Source of the DNA: Bacteroidota bacterium
GTDB taxonomy: Bacteria; Bacteroidota; Bacteroidia; UBA4408
DNA: 64,000 nucleotides
Direction of reading: 5' to 3'
NCBI GenBank assembly: GCA_963169745.1
Contig: CAUJCU010000017.1
Span: forward strand, 275,683-339,682
The position numbers were made by a program, and so were the translations under genes. Every line of letters begins with the position of its first letter. Positions within the stretch are counted from its first letter, which is position 1. Below are positions 1-8,884 of the stretch, one piece after another. The notes beneath the pieces are model-generated. The model worked only from the letters and a program-made list of their open reading frames with translations, made no database searches and was not told where the DNA came from.

Positions 1-1015
1 CGGGTTCTAAATCAATGGCCTTCTTAATATAATGCAAGCTCTCCAAATAGCTTTCTTGTAAATCGTATATCATTCCAATAGCGTATAATGCCGGAGTAAG
101 CTCAGGTTCTATTTTTATTGCCTTCTGATAATATTGCATAGCCTTGTTATTTTTCTCCAAAGCTTCATAACACTCGCCTAAATAATAATAGGTGTAGGCA
201 TCAGGCTCTTCGTATTCAAAAGTTTGTTTATAAACCTCTATGGCTTCATTATACTTTTCTAAATTGGCTAAAGCATTTGCCTTATTGAAATAAGCAGAAG
301 CGAATGATTCTTCAATTACAATACAGTAATCAAATGCCTGAATAGCTTTTTCGTATTGCCCAAGCTTGTTATAGGCTACTCCTAAATTATACCAAGCCGA
401 AACGGAATATGAATCTTTGTCAATAAGCTCGTTGTAAAATGAAATGCTTTCTTCAACTTTTCCAGCTTCTTCATAACACCAGGCTAACTCAAACAAGGCT
501 AATTCATTAGATGAGTTCAAATATATGGCTTTTTGCAGATACATTATTGCTTTAGAATACTCCTTCTTATTTTCATATTCAATAGCCAACATCATAAAAA
601 TTTCCTCCGGATCATCATTGTTTTTAAGAGCTTGCTTGAAGCATAAAATAGCCTTATCGTGTTCGTTCAGCAAACTATACAGAGAGCCTTTTGTAATGAG
701 TACCTCATCATTTGTTGGTTCAAAACTTTCGGCTTTTGAAATAGCTTCAAAGGCTTTGTGAATTTGATTGGAGGCTCCCAAAAGTTGGGCTTGTCGAATC
801 ATAAAAACAACACTGTAAGGATGTTGATTCAAGGCAATTTCAGTAGCTTTTAGTGCTCTTGGTATGGCTTTATTATCGGTATAAGCAGTAATAATATCAT
901 CAAACTCCTCAACATCAAAGAATACAGGAACGTCTTTATTAATCATTTGTTCAAAGCGTTCCAATAAAACATTTATACTGGTACGATCCTCTTGGTTTTC
1001 AAAGTCATCAAACAT
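1..1015 (-). CDS. Tetratricopeptide-repeat (TPR) protein, C-terminus cut by window edge
   Basis: The frame opens with ATG at 1015 (MFDDFENQEDRTSINVL) and stays open to the left edge, giving about 338 residues without a stop. After an acidic N-terminus the protein is built of 34-residue helical repeats with TPR-type spacing, for example AWYNLGVAYNKLGQYEKAI, AYFNKANALANLEKYNEAI and TYYYLGECYEALEKNNKAM. TPR arrays bind other proteins, and nothing here identifies the partner. There is no signal peptide, so it is probably cytoplasmic. A TAAATTTG box at 1070-1077 suggests that it has its own promoter. The family call is secure; the specific function is unknown and the C-terminus is missing. Confidence 0.85.
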   Translation of the reverse strand, partial: MFDDFENQEDRTSINVLLERFEQMINKDVPVFFDVEEFDDIITAYTDNKAIPRALKATEIALNQHPYSVVFMIRQAQLLGASNQIHKAFEAISKAESFEPTNDEVLITKGSLYSLLNEHDKAILCFKQALKNNDDPEEIFMMLAIEYENKKEYSKAIMYLQKAIYLNSSNELALFELAWCYEEAGKVEESISFYNELIDKDSYSVSAWYNLGVAYNKLGQYEKAIQAFDYCIVIEESFASAYFNKANALANLEKYNEAIEVYKQTFEYEEPDAYTYYYLGECYEALEKNNKAMQYYQKAIKIEPELTPALYAIGMIYDLQESYLESLHYIKKAIDLEP

Positions 1016-1069
1016 ATACGTTTTTTTTAGGTAGGTTATGACTGAAATTTTACATTAAAGCATTTAGGG

Positions 1070-1077
1070 CAAATTTA
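1070..1077 (-). promoter_or_regulatory. Candidate -7 promoter box for the TPR gene
   Basis: On the minus strand this reads TAAATTTG, matching the Bacteroidota -7 consensus TAnnTTTG. It lies 54 bases before the ATG at 1015. I see no clear -33 TTTG at the usual spacing. Confidence 0.4.
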
Positions 1078-1178
1078 ACTATATAATACGTTCATTTATG
1101 AATCAAAGCATTAAATAATTATAAACTTATTTTTTGTGATAAATAATTAAAAATACTTTCTCATTCAGTATGAACCAC

Positions 1179-1724
1179 CTAGAATGTATATTCTGAATCA
1201 AATTTATTTATTGCAGCAATGGCATTTTGTAAACGATTATTATTTTGACCCCTTATCACTTCAAAATTTGCATTTGATTGTTTTAGATTTTCGGCATATA
1301 AATTAAACAATTCTTCTCTATATTGTGGGTGCTCCCTTAATGGGTCGTACTCCCAAGGCAAATCAATATGGCATAATAAGTGTAATTTATAATCATCGCT
1401 ACGGTAGTGATCTATTAATTGTTGCGGAATTGATTTAAATACGAAAGAAGCCCAGATAATATTTACGAGTAAAGTGGTATCACAAAACAAAAAGCGATGT
1501 GCATTTTTTATTTGTTCTTCTTCGGCTTTAAGCTGTAGATATGCAATTTCAATTATGTCATTAAGCTGGTAGGCTCCTCCCCTATTTTTTAAATAATCGC
1601 GGGCTATTTCAGGTACCCAAGGCGCTCCATAATGCGTTGCTAAACCTTGGGCAAGACTCGATTTTCCTGTTGATTCAGGGCCTACAATAGCAATTTTAAT
1701 GATAGCGTTTTTGCTTTTTTCCAT
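1179..1724 (-). CDS. NadR-type ribosylnicotinamide kinase, kinase domain only
   Basis: This 181-residue P-loop protein has a Walker A at about residues 14-22 (GPESTGKSSL), a following EIARDYL segment and a LCHIDLPWEYDPLREHP stretch, as in the C-terminal kinase domain of NadR. That domain phosphorylates nicotinamide riboside to NMN. The DNA-binding and NMN adenylyltransferase domains of enterobacterial NadR are absent, so NMN must be adenylylated by another enzyme. It overlaps the preceding pnuC-like gene by 43 bases, which points to coupled translation: PnuC imports the riboside and this kinase traps it. An AAA-family kinase acting on another nucleoside is possible but the context argues against it. 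Confidence 0.82.
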   Translation of the reverse strand: MEKSKNAIIKIAIVGPESTGKSSLAQGLATHYGAPWVPEIARDYLKNRGGAYQLNDIIEIAYLQLKAEEEQIKNAHRFLFCDTTLLVNIIWASFVFKSIPQQLIDHYRSDDYKLHLLCHIDLPWEYDPLREHPQYREELFNLYAENLKQSNANFEVIRGQNNNRLQNAIAAINKFDSEYTF

Positions 1725-2269
1725 TTATAGTATCCAATTATGGCTAATACAACATATAGTGCATAAAGGGTTGCTGTGAGATGCAAATCTCGAACAATAT
1801 AGATATAAATTGCTACCGTATCAATAACAATCCAAAACAACCAATTTTGTAAAACTCTTTGTACAACCAACCAAGTTGCCCACAAACTAAAAACTGTAAC
1901 CGGTGCATCCACCCAAGGTAACATAGCATTGGTATTTTTTTGAAAAAAATAAGCCATTGCTACCGAAAGCAAGGTGCAAACACTTATTCCAATTAGGGCT
2001 TGATTCCAATTAAGATCACGAATAACTTGTTGTGTACTCGAATTATTTTTCTTTCGGCTCCATTCCCAAAAACCCACTAACGCCATAACAAAATAAAAAA
2101 ACTGCAACCCAGACTCAATATACAATCGTGCATCATAACAAATTTTAATATATAACAGTGAGCTTATGGCAGCCGCTACCCAACACCATAGGTTTTGATA
2201 GGTAGCAAGAAGCAGATAAAGGAGCGCCAAAATTACGGCAAATAACTCGGTGTAATTAAAAGCTTCCAA
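1682..2269 (-). CDS. pnuC: PnuC-family nicotinamide riboside transporter
   Basis: This 195-residue, highly hydrophobic protein has about seven predicted membrane segments and the PnuC-type aromatic motif GFWEWSRKK after the third. PnuC proteins are SWEET-like facilitated-diffusion channels for nicotinamide riboside; the cargo is retained by phosphorylation inside the cell. The start is TTG at 2269, six bases after the stop of the T9SS cargo gene, and I see no suitable ATG. The gene runs 43 bases into the NadR-type kinase gene, which is the best evidence that the cargo is nicotinamide riboside. Bacteroidota also carry PnuT paralogues for thiamine, but no thiamine gene or TPP riboswitch is visible here. 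Confidence 0.85.
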   Translation of the reverse strand: MEAFNYTELFAVILALLYLLLATYQNLWCWVAAAISSLLYIKICYDARLYIESGLQFFYFVMALVGFWEWSRKKNNSSTQQVIRDLNWNQALIGISVCTLLSVAMAYFFQKNTNAMLPWVDAPVTVFSLWATWLVVQRVLQNWLFWIVIDTVAIYIYIVRDLHLTATLYALYVVLAIIGYYKWKKAKTLSLKLLL

Positions 2270-2275
2270 TATTTA

Positions 2276-4522
2276 CTATGGTTGGGAAATAATAATTTTC
2301 CGGGTACTTGATTCTTTCGTTTTTAAGTTTGTTACAATGGTAAAATATAACCCGTTAGCTAAGTGTCCTAAGTCTATTACTTGCTTGTTTTGAACTGTTT
2401 GCTGCAATACTGAAACACCTCTTAAATCATACATATTTATTTCAAATTTATCGGTAGCTGTGGTGTTAAAGGAAAGTAGCCCATTTGTAGGATTAGGGCT
2501 TAATGAGAAATTTACTGATGTATTATTTTCAGACACTGCACTCACAAAGTCCTGGCAGACCCCAAAAACTGGTCGCATCATCCAAGAGCCCTTAAATTGC
2601 GTAGGATACCACACTCCATTATAATCATAGTATTGCCATTCCATAGCGTTGGTATTTCTGTCTAAACCAATATTTAATTCTGAAGCTCCGAGCTGTTCAA
2701 TACCAATAAAAAAATTACCCGATACAATTAGTGTAGCGTCTAAATAATAATCAACAAAGCCATTTATCATAGCGCCATATTGAGGCACGTCTTCAGTTGT
2801 TTTACGATAGAGTTCATTTCCGGGAGCACCATCAGAGCCTTCTGCCCAAACCACAATGGTAAACTGATTTAGTTCGGCAGCATTTACAATTACAGGATTA
2901 AAATAGATACGCAAAGCTCTTAGTGTATCGCTTACTAAAGCGTTAAATTTTGATGCCATACGAGCGTATGGTACATTAATTCCATAAGCTGCCTCGGCTG
3001 TGCCATCATCATAAGCAAAGCAATCTCCAAAAATTTGTGTGTAGTACATTGTATCGTTACTCAAATTAGGTTCCGAAGCAATATTTTGTATTAGACTCCC
3101 TACCTCATATCGAGCGCATAATGATGTATTTACAGGGAACGAAAAACTTCCTCCAACTAAAGGGTTTAAAATTTCATTACAAAAACTACAATTATTGATT
3201 TGTTGTGGAGAAAAATCAACATTATTCACGTCAATATTAAACAAGGTATTATTAAAGTAATCTTTTACACGCAAAGCATAGGTCACATTAATGGGTTGTG
3301 TAAATAAATTACGTATATAATTTTTCAGGAAATCGGCATTGTATCCGTTGTATTGTTTGCGGGGTATTTGCTGATATCGATTGAAAAGAGATTTTCCTGG
3401 ATATACCCAAGTTATATCTTTAATTATAGTATCGGAAGCTAAATCAATACGAACGTAATCTATATGCCAATGGTCAAGACTGCCACTAAGGGTAGCATAA
3501 TTGGTAAATCGAAATTCAAAATTTTTATGAAAAAAGATAGAATCATTCAGTGGAAAAACTTTTCTTGAAAAAACACTATCGTTGTTTAGTGTATAGCCTG
3601 ATTTTCCCCACACCCTTTTCCAACTTCCATCTAGGGCCTTAAACTCCAAAGTAAGTGAGTCTTCCGGTTCAGGACTGTTTCCCCGCCCAGTTGACTGATA
3701 GAAAAAACTAAAATAAATACTGTCGTTTTGAGGATTATACAGCGACATATCAATAGGTACCGAGTTAAGCACATCTGCTTTTCCGTATGCTGTGGTCAAA
3801 TTAAAATTATAAGGATATCCGGTTGAGTCAATTCCATCAAATGTAACTACACCTATGCTTGGTGGATTTACTGGATAGGTATCATTCCAAAACACATTAT
3901 TGTTTTTCCATTTATAGGGTCCGGCCGGTATTTTAATATAGTGGAGCGTATCATACACATACGAAACTAAAGTATCGGGTTGAATGAAAAAAGTGTCGGG
4001 TTGTTGTGTAACCTGATTAAAGTTAATACTGTCACTTACCGGCCATAAAATTTTGGTCATGGTTACTTGGTTAGGTACCATTTTGTTTTGGTAAAAAGTT
4101 ACCGTTAAAGCGGGGTTTGGTAATTTTGTTACTGTTTGTGTACTGCTATTATAGGAGAAAGAGAAAGAAGTATCTTTCATAAAATACAAGTCTGTTATAA
4201 CAGGTAACATTCCATTAATGCGTACACTATGCCATAGGGTATCAGACTTTGCTGAAGTCGGATATTCGTCAGGGTTAAAGTTTGGGGCTTTTATACGGCT
4301 AAAATCATCTTGAAAAGGTAAACTTGTAATTGGAGAAAATATCCAATACAAATTGGAAGGTAAATTTCTAACTGATGATGCTTTTTCTTTATTTTTTTGA
4401 ATCAACACCTCATTGGTATTAAGGGGCAATATTCTCTCTTGGCTAAAGCTGTACGAAGGGTTTAAAATTAAAGGCAACAGTGCAATAAAAAAACTAATCC
4501 TGATCATTAATAATTTTGTCAT
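2276..4522 (-). CDS. Secreted protein with T9SS type A C-terminal sorting domain
   Basis: The longest frame begins at a TTG at 4549. I prefer the ATG at 4522, which places a normal signal peptide first (MTKLLMIRISFFIALLPL, likely cut before QERI); an ATG at 4507 is also possible. The last 80 or so residues form a Por-secretion (type A) sorting domain (LSPNPTNGLLSF, YDLRGVSVL, LANGLYF), so the product should cross the outer membrane by the type IX system and be anchored or released. The body contains beta-rich, jelly-roll-like segments (FEFRFTNYATLSGSLDHWHID, split here over residues of a lectin-like fold) but no catalytic motif that I recognise. It overlaps the end of the PASTA gene and is six bases from pnuC. 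Its substrate or partner is unknown. Confidence 0.8.
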   Translation of the reverse strand: MTKLLMIRISFFIALLPLILNPSYSFSQERILPLNTNEVLIQKNKEKASSVRNLPSNLYWIFSPITSLPFQDDFSRIKAPNFNPDEYPTSAKSDTLWHSVRINGMLPVITDLYFMKDTSFSFSYNSSTQTVTKLPNPALTVTFYQNKMVPNQVTMTKILWPVSDSINFNQVTQQPDTFFIQPDTLVSYVYDTLHYIKIPAGPYKWKNNNVFWNDTYPVNPPSIGVVTFDGIDSTGYPYNFNLTTAYGKADVLNSVPIDMSLYNPQNDSIYFSFFYQSTGRGNSPEPEDSLTLEFKALDGSWKRVWGKSGYTLNNDSVFSRKVFPLNDSIFFHKNFEFRFTNYATLSGSLDHWHIDYVRIDLASDTIIKDITWVYPGKSLFNRYQQIPRKQYNGYNADFLKNYIRNLFTQPINVTYALRVKDYFNNTLFNIDVNNVDFSPQQINNCSFCNEILNPLVGGSFSFPVNTSLCARYEVGSLIQNIASEPNLSNDTMYYTQIFGDCFAYDDGTAEAAYGINVPYARMASKFNALVSDTLRALRIYFNPVIVNAAELNQFTIVVWAEGSDGAPGNELYRKTTEDVPQYGAMINGFVDYYLDATLIVSGNFFIGIEQLGASELNIGLDRNTNAMEWQYYDYNGVWYPTQFKGSWMMRPVFGVCQDFVSAVSENNTSVNFSLSPNPTNGLLSFNTTATDKFEINMYDLRGVSVLQQTVQNKQVIDLGHLANGLYFTIVTNLKTKESSTRKIIISQP

Positions 4523-5315
4523 TTTGTTGGTTAAGTGAATCTTTTGCAATATTTATTTTTGACTCATCTTGGGTAAAAAATAAATCAACAGAACGCCCTA
4601 TGCTCACTTTAGCATCAGCCGAATAAGACGGAAACTGCCTGTAAACCAATGACTTTGATGTATCTATAACTGATTTATCGTAAACCTCAGAGCCAACATT
4701 TAACGAATATGATTTCAATTTATTGTTAGCATCAACTCTATTTAAACCAATTAAAAAAGGAACCTCTACTTTATCACCTTTTAAACCGTCACCTAATACG
4801 AGATCAATTTTTGATTCTATTACAATAGGGTCGCCCGTTTTAATTTCTCGTCCTTTAAAATATTGCTTTAACACAGCATCTTTGGCAAAATCAGGTTCAT
4901 ATTTAAGATTTCCTACTACCAAACCATAAGTTTCTAAAACTGCCTTAGCCTGTCTTAAGCTCATATCAATAAGACGCGGCATTTTAATGGTTGGAGGTTT
5001 ATAAGCATTTAAAGTGATGTAAACTTTTCGGTTTTGTTTGACTACGGAATGTGCCCCAGGATTTTGATCAATGACAGTTCCTTTTTTACGATCATAAATA
5101 TAAACAGAGTCATTAATGATAAATTCTAAATTTACAGTTTTTTCAAGCTCTTTTAGTTCTTGAGGTGATTTTCCGAGCAACTCAGGCACTTTTATGGTAA
5201 CACCATGCTGTGTGTACTTTTTTAGCCATTGCAGCACACCAAAAATTACTGCAACATAGATAAATGCAATAATCAATATATTTTTAAAAATTGTATTTTG
5301 TTTTAAGGTAGCCAT
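4494..5315 (-). CDS. Membrane-anchored protein with three PASTA domains
   Basis: This 273-residue protein has a short cytoplasmic tail and one membrane segment (residues 12-30, ILIIAFIYVAVIFGVLQWL). Three PASTA repeats follow at about 38-104, 107-176 and 181-250; typical pieces are VPELLGKSPQELK, MPRLIDMSLRQAKAVLE and VPFLIGLNRVDANNKL. The C-terminal tail is polar. PASTA domains bind peptidoglycan fragments or lipid II in Ser/Thr kinases and penicillin-binding proteins. Here there is no kinase or transpeptidase domain, so the protein may be a wall-binding or scaffold protein facing the periplasm. It follows the double Ddl gene after 87 bases, which fits a wall-related role. The ATG at 5315 is preceded by a promoter-like box. 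Confidence 0.85.
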   Translation of the reverse strand: MATLKQNTIFKNILIIAFIYVAVIFGVLQWLKKYTQHGVTIKVPELLGKSPQELKELEKTVNLEFIINDSVYIYDRKKGTVIDQNPGAHSVVKQNRKVYITLNAYKPPTIKMPRLIDMSLRQAKAVLETYGLVVGNLKYEPDFAKDAVLKQYFKGREIKTGDPIVIESKIDLVLGDGLKGDKVEVPFLIGLNRVDANNKLKSYSLNVGSEVYDKSVIDTSKSLVYRQFPSYSADAKVSIGRSVDLFFTQDESKINIAKDSLNQQNDKIINDQD

Positions 5316-5330
5316 TTTTTATGATGGGTA

Positions 5331-5338
5331 CAAATTTA
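5331..5338 (-). promoter_or_regulatory. Candidate -7 box before the PASTA gene
   Basis: The minus strand reads TAAATTTG, matching TAnnTTTG, 15 bases before the ATG at 5315. This would give a very short leader. It suggests that the PASTA gene can be transcribed apart from the ddl gene upstream. Confidence 0.35.
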
Positions 5339-5402
5339 ACTGAATTAATTAATCTACCTATTATGTAATTTGAGCAAAATTAGTCTGTATTCAATCTGCT
5401 CG

Positions 5403-8141
5403 CTATACCAACTTACTAAAATCTTTCCTTTTTAAATTTCTACGTTCCTGTCCAAATTCTAAAATTTTATCAATGAAGTCGTAGGGTTTATATTTATTTA
5501 GGGCTGTTTGGTGAAAAATACAGGTTGCCGGTGTCATCCCCGGAAGGGAGTTAACTTCAATAAAAACGACTTCCACAGCATGGTTGTCGTACACTCTAAC
5601 AAAAGCATCAATACGGGCGTATCCTTCAATATTCAAAATTCGGGCTGCCTTTTCAAATTGATCTTTTACTTTATCTGAAATGGCTTGGGCTGTTTTTTTA
5701 TTTGTACTATATCGTGCCGGAGTTATATTTTGTCCCTGACCTGCTAAAAATTTTTCTTCGAGAGACAGTATTTCCCCTTCTGCCAAGGTTTCGCTGGCTT
5801 CAAAAATCTCATATTCTATTTCATTTTTATGGTTGTATCGGGTAAGCATACCACCTGTAATTTCTAAAAAGTGTATAGCTCCATTTGCAGTTATCAGTTC
5901 TTCAATCAAAAATTCTTTCTTTTGAGGAAACTCTTCATTCGTTTTTATTTTTAAATATTCGGCTTCATTTTCAAGTAAAAGGCTTTGAGCTCTAAAAATT
6001 AAGGTGGCAAAAGCTTCCAGTTCATTTCTATTTTTTATTTTCTTAACTGCGCTGCTGCACCCGTCATCAACAGGTTTGGCTATAAACGGATAGCGTATCT
6101 TTCTTTCAATTTGAGCAATGAGACTATTTTTTTCATTCAACCAATCCTGCTGCTTTACTAAAATATGTTTTGCTACCGATAAGCCGGCCTCCATTAGTAT
6201 TTCATTGGTTTGGTATTTGTTTATAGTAATTTGCGAGCTGTTTACACCACTTCCATTATATGGGATTTGCAACTTTTCCAATCTGCTTTGAACTGCACCA
6301 TCTTCACCAGGGCGACCATGCAAGGCAATAAATACGACATCAACAAGTTGATTTAAACTCTCATAGTTTGTTTCCTGTGGGTATAAAATGGTTGATGTTC
6401 CGGCAAAGAATGAAGTTATAGCAGCGGCCTGCTTTTTTACCGTAGTAATATAGGGATGTTCATTATAATTGATCACTTTCTCTTTAATATCATCTGCATT
6501 GTCTTTTAAAAGGATATTAACAGGTAAGATATACAATTTGTGGGTTTCGTTGTTTCCGGTTAAAAATATGGGAATGGGTGCATATTTTTCAGATGAAGAT
6601 AACTTTTCGTATATATTACGACCGCTCTCTACTGAAATGTGCCTTTCGCTGCTATATCCACCTAAAATTACACCTACACAAATTTTGTTGTTTTTTGAAT
6701 TATGTATTTTATTAATGTTTTTATGTAAGTTATGATAGAGATCGAATATTTTTTTCTGATTCTTAGCAAATAGGGCTCTTTTATATAGTGAAGTACTGAT
6801 TATAAATGTAAGAAACTGAGAGGGATTCAACCCTATTTCAGCAGCCTGATGGAAGAAAAAGGATGAGGGCATCATTCCCGATGTGGTATTCGGATCGTTC
6901 AGGTATATTTTGTTGTCGGACGTAATAAATCCATCAATACGCGCATAAACATCAAAATGAAGAGCCTTAAATAATTGTTTGCACGTTTCTGCAATTTCTT
7001 CAATTTGTTTTTGAGGTAAGTCAATGGGTGTAATTTTACGTGCTAAGCCCGGTAAATATTTACTTCGGTAATCAAAAAAATCTTGACCCTTTCGTATTTC
7101 TGTTGGTGGTAATGAAATTATTTCCTGAACTTCATTCAGATAGTGCTCTGTAACTATGCATGAAAATTCTTTACCTTGAATAAATTGTTCAATGAGTATT
7201 TCATTTTCGCCATCTAATGCTTCAATTTTTATGTGAGCATCAGGTAATGACATGTTATTTAGTTCTTCAAGAAGTTTTTCAGGGTGATAAACAATACTTT
7301 CATGAATTTCATTTTGATCTTTGTAAACAGTTAGTATCACAGGCATTCCAATGCCTTCTCGAATATCTGCCCATTGCCTGATTGCTGCTATTTTTTTTGT
7401 TGGTTCATATTCGTTCCATAATGCCGATGTAAATTCTATTCGAAAAAGACTCTTATTTACGGCTTGAACAAATGCATCTAAGTTTTCTTGCTTCAAAATA
7501 GAAATTCCAATAGAAGAGCCTTGTGTAGGGGCTTTTACTACCATAGCCTCGCCTATGGTTTGGAGCACTTCTTTATAAATATCCTTTCGAGTTTGACTGT
7601 CCCATGCTTTTTTAGAAATTCTAAAAAAAAGAGGGCAATTAAATCCCGCCTGTAGCATAAGTTGCTTTTGAAGCGTTTTGTTAATACCCACAGCTGATGG
7701 AAATATTCCAGAGCCTGAATAAGGTATTCCCAAAAAGTCAAGAAGCCCTTGTATGGTCCCGTCTTCACCAAATTTTCCGTGCAAACATAAAAAGGCAAAA
7801 TCAATTTCCTGTTTTAGTTCATTTACAGGTATTATACGTCCTAGCTCGGCAGCCATTTTCAAATTCTCTGATTTCTGCTCATCATACAAGCTTTCGGCAT
7901 ATACTTGAAACTGGTTGGGGCTATCAGTAATAAAATTTACAGGTGGGTAAAAATCACGAATACTTCCCTTATATATATATTCCCAGTTGAGTTCTATAAA
8001 ATTACCGAAGCTATCAACAAAAAGAGGGATAGCTTCAAATAATGATTTATTCAGATTATCATATACAGTACGGCCTCCAGCAAAAGAGATTTCACGTTCA
8101 TTTGAAAAGCCTCCAAAAACAATTCCTATTTTTTGTTTCAT
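5403..8141 (-). CDS. Tandem double D-alanine--D-alanine ligase (two ATP-grasp ligases fused)
   Basis: At 912 residues this is about 2.7 times a normal Ddl, because two ligase modules are joined. Module 1 (about 1-450) has GGFSNERE, LHGKFGEDG, the ATP-binding KAPTQGSSIG, the omega-loop FFDYRSKY and ARIDGF. Its metal-ligand segment reads NDPNTTSGM where ExN..PGM is usual, so Asp replaces the usual Glu, and it has an insertion of roughly 65 residues before EQFIQGKEF. Module 2 (about 485-912) has GGYSSERH, LHGRPGEDG, KPVDDGCSSA, ARIDAF and the canonical FIEVNSLPGM, but its omega loop (LSLEEKFLAGQGQNITPAR) lacks the usual Tyr-Lys-Tyr pattern. Ddl joins two D-alanines for peptidoglycan. Either both halves are active, or one has drifted to another D-X acceptor or a structural role. 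The head-of-operon position before the PASTA gene supports a wall function. Confidence 0.9.
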   Translation of the reverse strand: MKQKIGIVFGGFSNEREISFAGGRTVYDNLNKSLFEAIPLFVDSFGNFIELNWEYIYKGSIRDFYPPVNFITDSPNQFQVYAESLYDEQKSENLKMAAELGRIIPVNELKQEIDFAFLCLHGKFGEDGTIQGLLDFLGIPYSGSGIFPSAVGINKTLQKQLMLQAGFNCPLFFRISKKAWDSQTRKDIYKEVLQTIGEAMVVKAPTQGSSIGISILKQENLDAFVQAVNKSLFRIEFTSALWNEYEPTKKIAAIRQWADIREGIGMPVILTVYKDQNEIHESIVYHPEKLLEELNNMSLPDAHIKIEALDGENEILIEQFIQGKEFSCIVTEHYLNEVQEIISLPPTEIRKGQDFFDYRSKYLPGLARKITPIDLPQKQIEEIAETCKQLFKALHFDVYARIDGFITSDNKIYLNDPNTTSGMMPSSFFFHQAAEIGLNPSQFLTFIISTSLYKRALFAKNQKKIFDLYHNLHKNINKIHNSKNNKICVGVILGGYSSERHISVESGRNIYEKLSSSEKYAPIPIFLTGNNETHKLYILPVNILLKDNADDIKEKVINYNEHPYITTVKKQAAAITSFFAGTSTILYPQETNYESLNQLVDVVFIALHGRPGEDGAVQSRLEKLQIPYNGSGVNSSQITINKYQTNEILMEAGLSVAKHILVKQQDWLNEKNSLIAQIERKIRYPFIAKPVDDGCSSAVKKIKNRNELEAFATLIFRAQSLLLENEAEYLKIKTNEEFPQKKEFLIEELITANGAIHFLEITGGMLTRYNHKNEIEYEIFEASETLAEGEILSLEEKFLAGQGQNITPARYSTNKKTAQAISDKVKDQFEKAARILNIEGYARIDAFVRVYDNHAVEVVFIEVNSLPGMTPATCIFHQTALNKYKPYDFIDKILEFGQERRNLKRKDFSKLV

Positions 8142-8194
8142 CTTATAGTCATAGATAAGAAGTAATTAATAATATTCCACATAGGGATACTATA

Positions 8195-8202
8195 CAAAAA
8201 TA
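8195..8202 (-). promoter_or_regulatory. Candidate -7 box for the double ddl operon
   Basis: The minus strand reads TATTTTTG, matching TAnnTTTG, 54 bases before the ATG at 8141. No clear -33 element is seen. Confidence 0.35.
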
Positions 8203-8257
8203 CGTTCCGTATCAGATAAATCTGCTTAAAATAGAATATTACGTTAACAATGTAGTG

Positions 8258-8884
8258 TTAAATAGTTCTATTGGAGTAAAAAAAGCTAACCATTTCTTTA
8301 AAAGCGATGAAACGGTGACTAATAGCATTTTTAGTTTGTGGGTCCATTTCGGCTAAAGTATGTTCAAAGCCCAAGGGTCTAAAAACAGCATCATAACCAA
8401 AGCCGTTTGTTCCTTTGGGTTCAGTTGTGATTTCACCTTTCAAAATTCCCTGAAAAAAATGCATTTCGCCTTCTAGAACCATACAAATTACTGTGCGGAA
8501 TTGTGCCTTGCGATTGCTTTTATTTTTCATTTTTTCTAATAGCAAATGAACATTATCCTTATCGTTTTTATGCTCACCTGCAAAACGGGCACTATATACA
8601 CCGGGCAGTCCGTTAAGAGCATCCACTTCAAGCCCAGTATCATCTGCAAAACAACTTTTAGCATATAGTCCGTATATTTTTACGGCCTTTATTTGGGCAT
8701 TAGATTCCAAATCTAAGCCGTCTTCTTCAATAGGCTCATAATTACCTAACTGATCTAAACCTACCAGTTGAATATATGGAGGTAGCATATCTTGAACTTC
8801 TATCACTTTATTTAGATTATGCGTAGCAAAAACAAGCTCTAAAGACTGCTTTTTCGTTTTTGTATGGAAGAAAGTTTCAAACAA
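8258..8884 (-). CDS. rdgB: Non-canonical purine NTP pyrophosphatase (RdgB/HAM1)
   Basis: This 208-residue protein hydrolyses dITP, ITP and XTP to the monophosphates and so keeps deaminated purines out of DNA and RNA. Family signatures are present in order: FATHNLNKVIEV near residue 19, FADDTGLEVDALNGLPGVYSAR in the middle (the acidic catalytic site, with this run split between DDTGLEVD and GLPGVYSAR), NGFGYDAVF and the C-terminal SHRFIAF. There are about 17 extra N-terminal residues before the usual start; an alternative start downstream is not obvious. It is the only gene between ddl and the PPIase gene and is separated from both by gaps without genes. Confidence 0.93.
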   Translation of the reverse strand: MFETFFHTKTKKQSLELVFATHNLNKVIEVQDMLPPYIQLVGLDQLGNYEPIEEDGLDLESNAQIKAVKIYGLYAKSCFADDTGLEVDALNGLPGVYSARFAGEHKNDKDNVHLLLEKMKNKSNRKAQFRTVICMVLEGEMHFFQGILKGEITTEPKGTNGFGYDAVFRPLGFEHTLAEMDPQTKNAISHRFIAFKEMVSFFYSNRTI

